The notes below the pieces were generated by a model. That model did not search any database. It had not been told where the DNA came from and worked only from the letters and a program-made list of their open reading frames with translations. Positions 34,696 through 48,100 of a stretch of 64,000 nt of DNA are shown piece after piece. Origin of the DNA: Acanthornis magna (lineage: Eukaryota; Chordata; Aves; Passeriformes; Acanthizidae); contig JAWUZG010000332.1 in NCBI GenBank assembly GCA_036785705.1, forward strand, positions 4,092,001 through 4,156,000. Direction: 5' to 3'. The translations under genes were made by a program, and so were the position numbers. Position 1 is the first letter of the stretch. Every line of letters starts with the position of its first letter.

Positions 34696-34756
34696 GGAAG
34701 GAAGGAAGGAAGGAAGGAAGGAAGGAAGGAAGGAAGGAAGGAAGGAAGGAAGGAAG
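34696..34756 (+). repeat. (GGAA)n microsatellite
   Basis: About 15 uninterrupted GGAA units, the only perfect tetranucleotide array in the window. The FLPSFLPS-type ORF on the minus strand is simply this repeat translated. Confidence 0.95.
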
Positions 34757-34780
34757 ATTAGCCGCACCCGCCGACCTTAC

Positions 34781-34916
34781 CTCTAGACACAGAGTGCAGT
34801 TGGTCCCTGAGGGCCTCCGCATTGGTCAGACCACCAGCTCCAGCGATACTACCATATTACCATTTATGGCTCCGAGTTTGATGATCTGCTTCGCGACGCT
34901 GGAGGTAACTGATGAG
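34781..34916 (-). other. Antisense exon-like element, unit 6
   Basis: Donor CTAGAG|GTAAGG kept. The acceptor is best placed at GGTGGCAG (136 nt), less pyrimidine-rich than in units 2, 4 and 5. On the + strand this copy alone also has CTGGAG|GTAACT. Confidence 0.3.
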
Positions 34917-35250
34917 CTGCCACCAGAGTTAATGATTATGAGGAGGATGAAAAGAGAAACGGTAAATGACGTGAAGAATGGACAAAAGCATGGAAAAGAA
35001 CGGAAGAAGAAAAAGACAAAGAAGGAGGAAAGGGGAAAGAGTAAAAAGAGGGGGAAAGGGAGGAAAGAGAAGGGAAAGGGAAAATATTAAACATTAATTG
35101 AACGAAGAAAGAAAACTAAAAGAAGAAAGTCAGACGAAGACAGAGGGAGAAGAAATGAAGGAATATTTGTAAGTAAACAGCAAGCGATTAGGAAAAAGAA
35201 AAAAAAGGAAAAAGAAACAGGAGCACGGCTGAAAAACACGGCAGAGGAGA

Positions 35251-35510
35251 CGGCCATGAAGGGGCGCAGGCACGGACGCTGTCACGGAGCATGTAGGACG
35301 GCGGAGCAGCGCACGGTGTCGCTGCAGGCTCAGCAACGGCGTCTCGGCGTCTCAGCGGCTCCGCCCCGGTGCGGCGGAGAGCCCGGCTGTGAGTGCGGGG
35401 GGGCGGCGCGGACCGGGCAGCACAGCCGGTGAGTCCGGGCGGCGGCCGAGAGCCGTGCGGGGCCCGGGCGGGGGCTAGAGGCCAGAGCGACAGCAGCGGA
35501 GGCGGCGGCG
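35251..35510 (+). promoter_or_regulatory. V6 promoter and 5' leader
   Basis: CSE-like core at about 35311-35328; upstream GAGCATGTAGGACGGC as in V4 and V9; leader with GGTGAGT at about 35428. A clean example of the promoter type, with a GC box between the core and the G-run. Confidence 0.6.
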
Positions 35511-38033
35511 ATGGGCGAGGGTTGGTGTCCGGTGGTGGTGCGGGTGCTGGTGCTGCAGGCGGCCTGGGCGCTGGCGGGCGGGCAGGTGCGCTACTCGGTG
35601 CCGGAGGAAGCCAAGGCCGGCACGGTGGTGGGGCGTCTGGCGCAGGACCTGGGCCTGGAGGCGGGCGAGGCGGAGGCGCGGCGGCTGCGGCTGGTGGCGC
35701 AGGGCCGGCGGGCGAGCGTGGAGGTGAGCGGGGCGAGCGGCGCGCTGCTGGTGAGCTCGCGGCTCGACCGGGAGGAGCTGTGCGGCAAGAGCGCGCCGTG
35801 CGCGCTGCGGCTGGAGGTGCTGGTGGAGCGGCCGCTGCGCGTCTTCCACGTGGAGCTGGAGGTCACCGACATCAACGACAATGCCCCCATCTTCCCCGCC
35901 GCCCAAAAAAACCTCAGCATCGCGGAATTGACCACTCTGCCGGGGTCTCGTTTCCCGCTGGAGGGCGCGTCGGATGCAGATATCGGAGCGAATGCTCAGC
36001 TCTCTTATACGCTTAGCCCCAGCGAGCATTTCTCCCTGGATTTACAAAGATCGAATGAACGAAATCTTGTTCCCGATCTTGTTTTAAGGAAATCTCTGGA
36101 CCGCGAGACGATTCCCGTGCATAGGTTGGTGCTGACAGCGACTGACGGAGGCCGGCCGTCTCTGACGGGGACAATGGAACTGGTGATCTCGGTGCTGGAT
36201 ACTAATGACAACGCGCCCCAGTTCAACCAGTCGGTGTATAAAGTGCAGCTGCCAGAGAGCGCTCCTGTGGGGACACTGGTGACCTGTGTGAATGCCACAG
36301 ATGCAGACGAAGGAACTAATAGCGAAGTGACTTACAGTGCGACCAACTTCATTCCCCCGAGTGGAAGAGATTTGATTTCCGTCAATCCGAAAACAGGAGA
36401 GATTCACCTGACAGCAGCCCTGGACTTCGAAGAAGTCAGTATATTTTATTTTCGTATTGAAGCGAGAGACCAAGGGACACCCCCTCTGTCAGGTCACTGC
36501 AGCGTGGAACTGGAGGTGCTGGATGTGAACGACAATGCGCCAGAGGTGTGGGTGACGTCGCTGTCGGTGCCGGTGCCGGAGGACGCGTCGGTGGGGACGG
36601 TGGTGGCACTGCTGAGCGTGTCGGACCGGGACTCGGGGGCGAACGGTCGCGTGCGGTGCTGGATGTGGCCGGCGTCGCCGTTCGGTCTGGAGGCGACATT
36701 CGCGGGCTCGTACTCGCTGGTGCTGCGCGAGGCGCTGGACCGGGAGCGCGTGTCGGAGTACGAGGTGGAGGTGCGTGCGGAGGACGGCGGAGCGCCGCCG
36801 CTGCGCGCCAGCCGCGGGGTGCGCGTGCCGGTGTCGGACGTGAACGACAACGCGCCGGCGTTCGCGCAGGCGGTGTACACGGTGCTGGCGCGGGAGAACA
36901 ACGCGGCGGGCGCGGAGCTGGCGCGGCTGTGGGCGCGGGACCCGGACGAGGCGGGCAACGGGCGCGTGAGCTACTCGGTGTGGGAGGGCGGCGTGGCCGA
37001 GGCCGCGGGCTCCTTGTCGTCGTCGTCGGGAGGTGGCGTGTGGCGTTCGGCGTCGAGCTACGTGTCGGTGGACGCGGAGAGCGGGCGTCTGTGGGCGCTG
37101 CAGCCCTTGGACTACGAGGAGCTGCAGGTGCTGCAGTTCGAGGTGCGTGCGGTGGACGCGGGGGAGCCGCCGCTGTGCGGCAACGCCACGGTGCAGCTCT
37201 TCGTGCTGGACGAGAACGACAACGCGCCGGCGCTGCTGCCGCCCGCGGGCTCGGGGCCGGAGGCGGGCGCCGTGGCGGCCGAGGCTCCGGCGGCGGTAGC
37301 GGCGGGGGTATCGGGGGCGGTGTCGGGCACGCTGTGGGCGTGGGCGGCATGGGGGGCGCCGGCGGGGCAGGTGGTGGCGAAGATCCGCGCGGTGGACGCC
37401 GACTCGGGCTACAACGCGTGGCTGCGCTACGAGCTGTGGGAGCCGCGGGGCAAGGGCCCGTTCCGCGTGGGGCTCTACAGCGGCGAGGTGAGCACGGCGC
37501 GGGCGCTCGAGGAGGCGGACGGCCCTCGCCAGCGGCTGGTGATCGTGGTGCGCGACCACGGCGAGCCGGCGCGCTCGGCCACGGCCACGCTCAGCGTGTC
37601 GCTGGTGGAGGCGGCCGAGGCGGCGCTGGCCGCGGGTTCCTCGTCGTCGTCGTCGTCGTCGTCGTTGTTGTCGGGGCTGCGTCCGGCGTCGGTCGCGGAG
37701 AGCGGCTCAGGTGCGGCGAGTGCGGCGACGAACGTGTGGCTGGTGGTGGCCATCTGCGCCGTGTCGAGCCTGTTCCTGCTGGCCGTGGTGCTGTACGCGG
37801 CGTCGCGCTGGGCGCCGCGGGCGGCCGTGCTCTCGGGGCCCGGGCCCACGACGCTCGTGTGCGCCAGCGAAGTGGGCAGCTGGTCGTACTCGCAGCGCCA
37901 CAGCCGGAGCCTGTGCGTGGCGGACGGCGCGGGCAAGAGCGACCTCATGGTTTTCAGCCCCAACTTCCCTCTGCCGCCTCCCGGCCCCGCGGCCAAGGAC
38001 GCGCAGCCGGAGCCGTCGTCTCTCCCGGATACG
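35511..38033 (+). CDS. PCDHA: V6: PCDHA variable exon, 841 codons
   Basis: Intact and the longest copy. The A-run is seven here, but because CGA became CAA (PAAQKNLS) the frame is kept, unlike V4. Linker IAELTTLPGSR as in V7; EC2-EC3 family I with its own changes (RNLVPDLVLRK, VTCVNATDADEGTN, an extra Cys in EC3). EC4 has CWMWPASP instead of CWVWPASP. Stalk has eight TCG codons, the most of any copy. Tail has LPPPGPAAKDAQPEPSSLPDT. Donor GTCAGT at 38034; read-through stop at 38231. Confidence 0.95.
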
Positions 38034-41000
38034 GTCAGTGGCTCTCCCCTGTTCGTCTCTACTTATTCTCCCCGTCATTTACTCATCTCTCTCTCCTCCT
38101 GGTCCGGGTGTGCTATTAGCCGGGCTCCACTCCCTCGACCTGAGTTAAGTATGTTAATTGCACCTTTACCTCTGCTGCCTCGTCCTTCTAGTAGCCCTCA
38201 GACTCTTGCCGCTCTAAGTGTATGGCAATAACACTATGGGTTCTGCAGCTACGATTTGCTGCTGTGGATAGGAATTTTTCTGCCTTACAATTAAACCATG
38301 CCTGATTTCGATGAGAGTTGTCGTTTGAAGCCACGAGGTTTCATTTGTTGAGACAATGCTCTTGCTTGCTGGTGTGTAGATTTTCGCTCTGAGCTTGCTG
38401 AAGCGCTGCAGGACAGGCTGTGGTGTTGACAGTCTCCCAGATATTGTGTACTGCCTCATTGTCTTTGCTGACTGCTGACTCTGATGGTATCACATGAGGT
38501 TCTTCTCTGTCTTCATCTTCTGTCATTTGTTCTCTACAGCGATGCGAGGCAAAGATGACCATTTGGATTTCTGTTTTCATGTCGTTATGACAACTGGGAA
38601 GACTTTGTGGTCTTTTCATGTTTTGTTGCCTGCCCAGCTTTTGTTAGCTGTAGTTGTAATGTGCTTTCCTGGCTGAACAGGTGCCTTGATGGACACTGGC
38701 CTTTTTTGATATGTTTTTTCAGTATTTACATTTGGAACACCTTTAAAAATCCCTGTAAATCCTCTTCTGAACAAGAATGATAACAAAAAATCTTCCAGTT
38801 AATTACTTCTACACAGTAGATATCCTCTGTATTGTCATGCTCATCAGCACGTTGCTTTGTCTCTCCCAGCATGACGTCAGTGTCCAGTGCTATGAGAGTT
38901 GTCCCGACATGACCTCTACAGCAAATAGTGGTCTCAGGTCTGTAACACTACCAGACCTCAAGGAACAGTTGCAGAGTCTGCCAGACCATGTATTGCTGCC
39001 ATCTGTGTGGGTTTTACAGTGCTCTCATTGCTGGGAAGGGTAAGCAAAAATCAAATTGAGCCCTCAAGTAGGAAAGGAAATTGTAGTTTGTCATGGAGGT
39101 GAATGTGGCAGTGATACTCAGTAGGGCCTGGCTATGTCCTGATGTGAAAGGTGAGGTTGAGCACTGGGAGGACTTGTCTGAGAGAACCTGAAATAATTTT
39201 TAAGACAATGGGTCATATAATAGGTGGACAATAATGCCCTTTTCTGGAGATTAAATGTTGCAGAGTGAAGAATGGAGGACGCTTAGAGGAAAGCAGGAGG
39301 TAGGATGGGCACAAAATGTTTTTGCCCAGGATCCTTTCCCAATTTTCAAGGGTTAGAAGTTGCAGACCTTCTAGATCTTGAGATAATATATGATACTGAA
39401 AAGGCCACAAAGTCTTTTGAGGTTATGCATATCGCCTGTCAGAGACAGTCCCCTTGCGCTGCCCCTGGCCTGACATGTGGAACATGTTGGATAAGAGTTG
39501 GTAACATTCAGACTGATCAACATTTTCCCTGCAGTTTTGGGATCATTGTTGTGGGAGGGTAGAGCTACAACCTGCTGTCGATGCGTATTCTGGGACATTT
39601 ATAGCAGCTTCCACAGCTGTTGCCATGGTGGGTCCGTGCTTCTCTTGACATGATTTTTTAGGGCAGTTGGAGGGGTGTGTGTAATGCTCTTGTGCTGTTC
39701 TTCGCCTACTTGTGCTCCTGCACAGTCAGTCTGGGTAGAGATGATGTGTCCTGTTATCACACACGGCTCTTTCTGATGTCAGGATGTACACACTAAACCT
39801 CCTCATCTACAGAGCAGCCCAGCTCTGGTTTTCTATTGTAGATACTCTCCTACACAACTGACATTTTGAGTGCGCTTCTGCTTCAGTTTATGGTGTGGTC
39901 TCTTGAAAGAGAAAATCTGTGGGGATTGGAATCAGAAATGTTCATAACTCTAATCACATAACCTTTAAGAACTCAGTTTGTATTTCAAATTGCTGAAAAG
40001 GCACAAAGCATTCTGGCATGTGGGAAAGGTCAAAGAGTCACAGAGTGGATTTGCAGCACTCTCTTCTTTGAGCCAGGCATGGGGTAAGGTGAGCTTTTGA
40101 ATATGTCTTTGGGGAAGGAAATAGAGAATATCTGCTTATCTGTGGAGATCCCAGTTCCCAGGGTACCAGATAGATAATTACAGTAGAATATCGCAAGAAG
40201 GGTGCCACCACACAGTGCTGCTCTCCTGGGATCCTCTCAGGACACACAGAAGTTTTGCATATCTTAGGGCACTGTTGTTCTTTCTGGTGTTACTGCCTGA
40301 GAAGACATCTGCCCTGTGTTCCTTTAATTGCTTGGTTTTGATGTGGAATATTGTTCATCAGAAAGAAGCTTTTTGAAAGTTGGACTATGCTGCTGAACCT
40401 TCTCTGAACCTTTCCTTGGTTACCTTTGCTCCTAGTCTTGCTAGAGAGGGGAAGGATTGGTCTTGCTATTCATGATGTTGCCAAAACTTGCATTTCAACT
40501 ATGTGGAATGGAACATTTTGCTTTTCTTTCCTCCTTTATGATCAGACCTGCCCAAACTTTTAACTTTTGTGGTGTTTTCATTATTTCTTTGGGGTTTTTT
40601 CTTGTCGTATTGGCAATGTGTTGGTAATGGCTGATGAAATACAGACTGCTGAATTTTGGCAGCTGTCAGGTGTCAGATGTTGAGTGATTTCTCGTCAGTG
40701 TAGGGAACAGCCTTTTCTGCCTGAGCTAAGTTTAATTTTGAGAGCTTACAGGATTGCTTCCTTTCTCCCCTGTGACAGAAATACATAATGGGCACTGCAC
40801 TCTGTTCAGTTTTTGTAGAACTCGAATAATATTTTTCTGTCCAGCTTCCCCAGAAACATGGATAATATTAAGGGCAAATATAGTTTGAAACCAATTTCCC
40901 CTCCCCGATGATATTTATTTTCTGAAGTAGGAACCAGTCATGCAGGTATGTCACTCATCTAAAGTAGATGTGTCTGAGACAGGTGTTCTTTAACTCCTGT

Positions 41001-41739
41001 TCAATTGTGGCATCTTTGTGTTGAATCGTCAGACTGTTGACCCTATTGGACAAACAAAGCAACGTTGTCTGCTGTCGTACTTTTCCTGCAGCTTCCAGGC
41101 ACAGGTGAGTGGGCAGCAGGCAGCAGGGATGGAGGAGGAAGCCTAGTCCATCTCATGGAGCATCTGTGTTGTGGATGTTCTAAGTGACAATGCCGAGGTG
41201 TTACCTCGGTGTATTTTATTTGACTGTGTGACAAGTGCATCATGGTAATGAGTGGGAGGTTTTCTGTGGGGACTAATGTTCGTAGATACTGAGGCCGTGG
41301 GTGTGTTTTTGTGGCAGTGCATTCCCTCCTTAAGTGGCAGCCATAAACTTGACATTCATCTTTCAGGTGGAAAATGAGTCAGGAAAGCTTAAAATATATG
41401 AAAGGTGCTCAGGAGCTGTTGTTGCCTAGTGCATTTTAAAGTCTTTATGGAGGATTGCCATGCTGGAATATGATAGGTTTGAGTCCCTGAATGAGAAACT
41501 CCCCTGAGTTGTTTGGCCTCTCTGCACAGATGTCTCAGTAAATGTGGCTTAGGTGATGTGTTGGAGAGTGGTGGAATCTATTCTGATTCAGTAGAATTCG
41601 TCTTTGCCATATGATTGCCTTGCTATGTTAATGTTGGGTCTCTGAGAGGACTAAAGGCTGTGGCCTGAATGTTGAAAGGAAAGGAAGTTGCAGTTGCATG
41701 GACAGGAGGAAAGCAGGATGGTTGTTACTTCTCTGAAGA
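38034..41739. other. Spacer S6 (between V6 and V7), divergent class A
   Basis: Related to S1/S3/S4 but older: blocks such as CTTCCACAGCTGTTGCCATGG (about 39607-39627) and the TTTCTATTGTAG region (about 39827) match, with many substitutions between. No gene recognised. Confidence 0.65.
40854..40945 (+). other. Sense exon-like block in S6
   Basis: Acceptor-like TTTTTCTGTCCAGCTTCCCC+AG, 92 nt, then TGCAG|GTATGT at 40946, a donor with one change from the GTAAGT of its sisters but still consensus-like. Confidence 0.33.
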
Positions 41740-42415
41740 GATGGATGGCAGAAGGGAAGAGGAAGGAGAACTTTTGCCAAAGAACATGTCCCTACACGAA
41801 GTCGAGAATGTTATAGAGAGAGTAAAAACTTCTTAGTAATGGAAAAGTGAACAGAGGATGGAAGTGGAAGAAAATTGGAAGCAAGGAGAGTGCAAGAAGG
41901 AAAGTAGGAGAGAAAGAGAAAGAGAGAAGCAAAGAAGGAAGGTAAGAGTAGAAAAAGGAAAGAGAACGTGAGTAACAGTAAATGACTTTACTGGTATATC
42001 ACCGCCACTAGCTCTGTACACAGAAAGGGTGGAAGGCAAGAAAGGAGAAAAAAAAAAGGAGGGAAGAGAAAGAAAAATAAAGAGAAGATGCTACGAAAGA
42101 ATGACACAAGGAGGTAATTAAGAATGGAAGATGACAAGGAGGAATAAGAAAAAGAGCAAAGAAGATGACCAGTACGCAGCGACCTTACCTCTAATATCTG
42201 GGCGGAGCTGGTTCCCAATAGCCTCTGCCTCGATCAGAATATTCCGCGCTCCGGCGCCGGTGGCGTGGAAGGGTTGGTAAATCCGATTTAGTTTCTCTTC
42301 AGTGAGTCGCTGGAGGCAACTCGCGGGTTACCAGAAGAGATAAAGAAGAGAGAAATTAAAAAACCCCGAAGAATAAAGTAAAGGAGAGGCAGGGGAGCCC
42401 TGGAAGAAGGCAGAG
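41740..42415 (+). repeat. Purine-rich zone upstream of V7
   Basis: Tracts at about 41740-42165 and 42330-42410, shorter and less pure than in the other units. Confidence 0.6.
42189..42319 (-). other. Antisense exon-like element, unit 7
   Basis: Donor ATTAGAG|GTAAGG kept; the acceptor is ambiguous (CCCGCGAG used here, 131 nt). Confidence 0.27.
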
Positions 42416-42671
42416 GAGATGGCCATGACGGAGAAGAGGCGCGGGCGAATGCCGCGGAGATTGTGAGGCGGCGCAGCAGCGCACGGTGTCGCTACAGGCT
42501 CAGGAACGGCGTCTCGGCGTCTCAGCGGCTCCGCCCCGGTGCGGCGGAGAGCCCGGCTGTGAGCGCGGGGGGGCGGCGCGGGCCGGGCAGCAAAGCCGGT
42601 GAGTCCGGGCGGTGGCGGAGAGCCGTGCGGGGCCCGGGCGGGGGCCAGAGGCCGCAAGTACAGCGGCAGGG
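42416..42671 (+). promoter_or_regulatory. V7 promoter and 5' leader
   Basis: CSE-like core GCACGGTGTCGCTACAGG at about 42481-42498. The TACAGG variant and the preceding GAGATTGTGAGGCGGC are shared only with V2. Leader has GGTGAGT at about 42597. Confidence 0.6.
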
Positions 42672-45185
42672 ATGAGCGAGGGTTGGTGTCCGGTGGTGGT
42701 GCGGGTGCTGGTGCTGCAGGCGGCCTGGGCGCTGGCGGGCGGGCAGGTGCGCTACTCGGTGCCGGAGGAAGCCAAGGCCGGCACGGTGGTGGGGCGTCTG
42801 GCGCAGGACCTGGGCCTGGAGGCGGGCGAGGCGGAGGCGCGGCGGCTGCGGCTGGTGGCGCAGGGCCGGCGGGCGAGCGTGGAGGTGAGCGGGGCGAGCG
42901 GCGCGCTGCTGGTGAGCTCGCGGCTCGACCGGGAGGAGCTGTGCGGCAAGAGCGCGCCGTGCGCGCTGCGGCTGGAGGTGCTGGTGGAGCGGCCGCTGCG
43001 CGTCTTCCACGTGGAGCTGGAGGTCACCGACATCAACGACAATGCCCCCATCTTCCCCGCCGCCCGAAAAAACCTCAGCATCGCGGAATTGACCACCCTG
43101 CCGGGTTCCCGTTTCCCGCTGGAGGGCGCGTCGGATGCGGATATCGGAGCGAACGCTCAGCTCTCCTATGCACTCAGCCCCAGTGACTATTTTAGAATAG
43201 AGGAAGAAAACAGTAACTCTCGCACTAAGTCCCTCTTTCTGGTACTCACGAAATCTCTGGACCGCGAGACGATGGCCGTGCATCGGTTGGTTTTGACGGC
43301 GACTGACGGGGGCCGGCCATCTCTGACAGGGACAATGGAGTTGGTGATCTCGGTGTTGGACGTAAACGACAATGCGCCCCAATTCAACCAATCCGTCTAT
43401 AATGTAGTATTGCCAGAAGACGCATTAGAGAGGTCGCTCGTGGCACGGGTGAACGCCACGGATCCAGATTTGGGCATATATGGTGAAGTGATTTATGAAA
43501 TTGATTCTATTGTTCCCCCCTCGACCGCAGATGTTTTCAGCATTGATGCAAATAACGGAGAGATAAGACTGACAGGCACCCTGGACTTTGAGACGGTTAC
43601 TTTATACGACCTACATATCAAGGCGACAGATAAAGGGACACCCCCTTTGTCTGGTCATTGCCGAGTGGAACTGGAGGTTTTGGACGTGAACGACAACGCA
43701 CCGGAGGTGTGGGTGACGTCGCTGTCGGTGCCGGTGCCGGAGGACGCGTCGGTGGGGACGATGGTGGCGCTGCTGAGCGTGTCGGACCGGGACTCGGGAG
43801 CGAACGGTCGCGTGCGATGCTGGGTGTGGCCGGCGTCGCCGTTCGGTCTGGAGGCGACATTCGCGGGCTCGTACTCGCTGGTGCTGCGCGAGGCGCTGGA
43901 CCGGGAGCGCGTGTCGGAGTACGAGGTGGAGGTGCGTGCGGAGGACGGCGGAGCGCCGCCGCTGCGCGCCAGCCGCGGGGTGCGCGTGCCGGTGTCGGAC
44001 GTGAACGACAACGCGCCGGCGTTCGCGCAGGCGGTGTACACGGTGCTGGCGCGGGAGAACAACGCGGCGGGCGCGGAGCTGGCGCGGCTGTGGGCGCGGG
44101 ACCCGGACGAGGCGGGCAACGGGCGCGTGAGCTACTCGGTGTGGGAGGGCGGCGTGGCCGGGGCCGCGGGCTCCTTGTCGTCGTCGTCGGGAGGTGGCGT
44201 GTGGCGCCCGGCGTCGAGCTACGTGTCGGTGGACGCGGAGAGCGGGCGTCTGTGGGCGCTGCAGCCCTTGGACTACGAGGAGCTGCAGGTGCTGCAGTTC
44301 GAGGTGCGTGCGGTGGACGCGGGGGAGCCGCCGCTGTGCGGCAACGCCACGGTGCAGCTCTTCGTGCTGGACGAGAACGACAACGCGCCGGCGCTGCTGC
44401 CGCCCGCGGGCTCGGGGCCGGAGGCGGGCGCCGTGGCGGCCGAGGCTCCGGCGGCGGTAGCGGCGGGGGTATCGGGGGCGGTGTCGGGCACGCTGTGGGC
44501 GTGGGCGGCGTGGGGGGCGCCGGCGGGGCAGGTGGTGGCGAAGATCCGCGCGGTGGACGCCGACTCGGGCTACAACGCGTGGCTGCGCTACGAGCTGTGG
44601 GAGCCGCGGGGCAAGGGCCCGTTCCGCGTGGGGCTCTACAGCGGCGAGGTGAGCACGGCGCGGGCGCTCGAGGAGGCGGACGGCCCTCGCCAGCGGCTGG
44701 TGATCGTGGTGCGCGACCACGGCGAGCCGGCGCGCTCGGCCACGGCCACGCTCAGCGTGTCGCTGGTGGAGGCGGCCGAGGCGGCGCTGGCCGCGGGATC
44801 CTCGTCGTCGTCGTCGTTGTTGTCGGGGCTGCGTCCGGCGTCGGGCGCGGAGAGCGGCTCAGGTGCGGCGAGTGCGGCGACGAACGTGTGGCTGGTGGTG
44901 GCCATCTGCGCCGTGTCGAGCCTGTTCCTGCTGGCCGTGGTGCTGTACGCGGCGTCGCGCTGGGCGCCGCGGGCGGCCGTGCTCTCGGGGCCCGGGCCCA
45001 CGACGCTCGTGTGCGCCAGCGAAGTGGGCAGCTGGTCGTACTCGCAGCGCCACAGCCGGAGCCTGTGCGTGGCGGACGGCGCGGGCAAGAGCGACCTCAT
45101 GGTTTTCAGCCCCAACTTCCCTCCGCCGCCACCCGGCCCCGCGGCCAAGGACACTCAGCCGGAGCCGTCTGCTCTCGTGGACACG
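42672..45185 (+). CDS. PCDHA: V7: PCDHA variable exon, 838 codons
   Basis: Intact. The start reads MSEGWCPVVVRVL (others MGD/MGE/MGK). Linker IAELTTLPGSR as in V6, but EC2-EC3 is family II as in V5 (NSNSRTKSLFLVLTK, EDALERSLVARV, LGIYGEVIYEID). EC4 has GTMVALL; EC5 insert ends GGGVWRP, shared with V8; five TCG codons; ASGAESG as in V1/V2. Tail KDTQPEPSALVDT as in V8. Donor GTCAGT at 45186; read-through stop at 45314. Confidence 0.95.
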
Positions 45186-48100
45186 GTCAGTGGACCTTCC
45201 TTGCTTGTCTCTCCTCCCTTTTTACCCGGTAATTACCCCTTCTGTCCGCCCCCAGTGCCTTTGTTGCTTGGATCCAGCCTCAGTTCCCACCTCCCGAAAG
45301 CGATGAGTGCTTGACACGTGCTTAAAAATATCAATGGCAGCTTTGCATCTGCCCTTAGGGGGAATACAGAATTATTGCGGCACCCCGGAGCAGTTGTGTT
45401 CTGCAGCTGCAGTTTACTGCTCTGTGTGTGAATTTTTCTGTTCACTGCCGATTGCGATGAGAGGTGCTCTAAGATGTCAGCTTTTGAAACAGCTTACCCT
45501 GTTGATGTGTAGCATTTCCAACGGAGCTTGCTGAAGGCGTGCAATACAAGCAGGCTGAGGTGGTGACAGTTTTCCAGACACTACATATCGCCTTATTGCC
45601 ATTGTTGACTGATACCGTGCCTATTTTATTCTGGATTGTTACAGAAAATCTAATTCTTTCATTTCCCTTTGCAAGAGACGTTATGCTCTGTGGGAATTTG
45701 GATTTCACGGAAAAACCGTCTTTATTTTTAGATCCTCCACCAGTGTCATTAAGAATGTAGTAAAGGGAGTACAGTGTTTTCCGATGTTCTTTTTCAAGGT
45801 ATCTTCTTGCTTTTCTTAGTAACATAAAGGTTGGGGCAGCGGAGTGTGACCTAATGTAAGTGTTACAACAGGAAAATTTGTTTCTCTTCTTGCTGCCCCA
45901 TCCCCAGGTTGGGGATTTTCGTTTCTATTCAGAGAAGTATCATGGAATACACTGTCTAATTCTTCCCTTTCCAAATTTGTATCAATAGCCACATTGTTTC
46001 AAAAGCCCTGGAAATATTTTTCACTGCAACAAATAAAGAAATACCAACACCTAAACCCCAGCTTTCTCCACTAAATCTCAAATTACATTCTCATAGACAG
46101 TGCGCATTGCTCGTCACACTGGTATGCTGTTCAGCATTTCAGTTTCTCTGTCCGAGCATGACATCAATGCTGTTCCCATTTAGAGCTGTCCTGACATCAC
46201 CTTTCGAAGGAATATTGTTACCTGGTGACATTTTCTGAGATAGTTTGAGAAGCATTGCAAAACACAATAGGTCAGCTGCAGAAAGTGTGTTGTCTACCTT
46301 GTACATGATACTGTCTTATCGGTGTTTTGTGGTGTTGTCACTGCTGAGGAGAAGCAAAATTTAAATGGGCCTTGAGTTGGGAAGTGGAACTGTGGCATGT
46401 GGTGTTGATTAGTGCCTGGCCATTTCCTGTTGTGAAGGCTGGCCTTGTGCAGTGGGAAGACCTGTCTGTGGAAACTGGAAATCCTATGAAAGAACATGGG
46501 CCATGACATAAGAAGACAAGAATTGGAGCTGATGTGTTTGTCTTGAGAACACATGTCCCAGCGTGGGGAATGAAGGAATGAAGCAGGATGAACACACAGT
46601 GTCCTTTCACAGAGTGATCTCCAGGGCCTAAGGTGTCTTTATTTGGGGGCTATATAGATCATCAGATCTATAGACATGGTTTTAAAATGCCAAAAATACC
46701 ATTTGACCTTGTGAATATCTTCTACCTGACACAGTTCCTTGTGCTTCTGAGTGATTACCATAGCAAATGTGTAAGAGGAGATGTGATGCAGAATGCTGAA
46801 TGTTGTCTGATGAGCCATTCCTGCTTGTTCTGAGGAATCTGTTGTGGGAGGGTAGTGCTTCAGCCTGCTGTACTTGCATGGTGGTGGGCGTCCATAGTCA
46901 CTTCCATGTTCATGGACTTTGCTATAATGGTTCCTTGCTTCTCCCCGGGTGGGATTAGTAAGTGGATGTGATGAGAAGGTGGGGGTAATCTTTGTGTGCT
47001 TGTTTCCTTTACTTGTGCACCTGCAGAGTCAACCTCGGTAGCAGTGACGTCTCTCCTTGATGTAGTTAATTCTGATATGTGCACATACACACCAAACCCT
47101 CCAGAGCAACCCAACTCTGGTGTTATATCATACAAATGTTATCCACGTAGTTCATAATTGTGAGTGTAGTTGCACTTTAGCATTTGGTGTGGCACTCTTA
47201 ATAAAATCTGTGTGGATTGGGATCAGAGCTGTGACAACACTAATCACAGAATCTTTATGAACTCTAATGTGCAGCTCTGTGCTGTTTCCCCTGAGACTGC
47301 TGAAAAAGCACAAAGTATTCATGGTGAAATTCACATAGCTGGGAAAAGCCTGACAAATGTTGCGTGGGTTTGCATCCCTTCATAAGTTTTTTGTGCCAAT
47401 CATGAGGGGAGTTGGGGATGTGTGAAGGCATGGGTTATGCTCCAAATGAGTTTTAATTGCTGGTCTGTCATGGTGGCACTGTGTCTGCACATTGTGGCAG
47501 TGATCCTCTAAGTGGTGTGGAGAAGGCCTTGGGACATCCATCAAGAGGAGGGTGGCTTTGAGCGGGGAAGTTTCTTCCCTGAGAAAATGAGGATTCTGTG
47601 TTGAACATGGACTGTATTATTGTTGAAGGACTGGAGAATGTCTGCTTAGTTGTGGAGATGCCATTTCCTGGGGCAAGGGATAGAATATGCAAGTAGAATA
47701 CCTTGAAAAACGTTCAGGACACACAGGGTTGCTTGTCTGGGATTCCCTCAGAAGTCCTGCATATCCCCATTCCTTGGTGCTTTCCATGATCTTCCTGCCA
47801 GATGTAGGACATCTGTCATACACAACTTGGATCACTTGCTTTTATTGGGAAATGGTGTTGGTGAAATAGAAGCTTTTTCAAATTTTGATCATGTTTGGCC
47901 AGACTTCTATGAACTTCTCCTTGGCTAACTTCCTGCTTAGTATTGCTAGGGAGTGGATGAAGTGCCCTTCAAGAAATTGGCAAGACTTGTGTTTAAATAT
48001 GGTGGAATGGGATCCTCTTTTTTTCTTCTCTCCTCTTTCCAAAAACTTATGTCTCTCTTTTTTGCTTCTCTTACATTGGCAATGTCTTGGTAACAGCTGG

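Larger units (their letters stand above)
34671..35250 (+). repeat. Purine-rich zone upstream of V6
   Basis: Purine tracts at about 34671-34760 and 34925-35230, flanking the element at 34781-34916. The first tract has collapsed largely to a GGAA microsatellite. Confidence 0.7.

Noticed and set aside
34794..35090. + strand ORF across the unit 6 antisense element (contains HRVQLVPEGLRIGQ-like frame)
   Set aside because: Frame is not open in other units and runs into the K/E-rich purine tract; the minus-strand splice signals are the more consistent feature.
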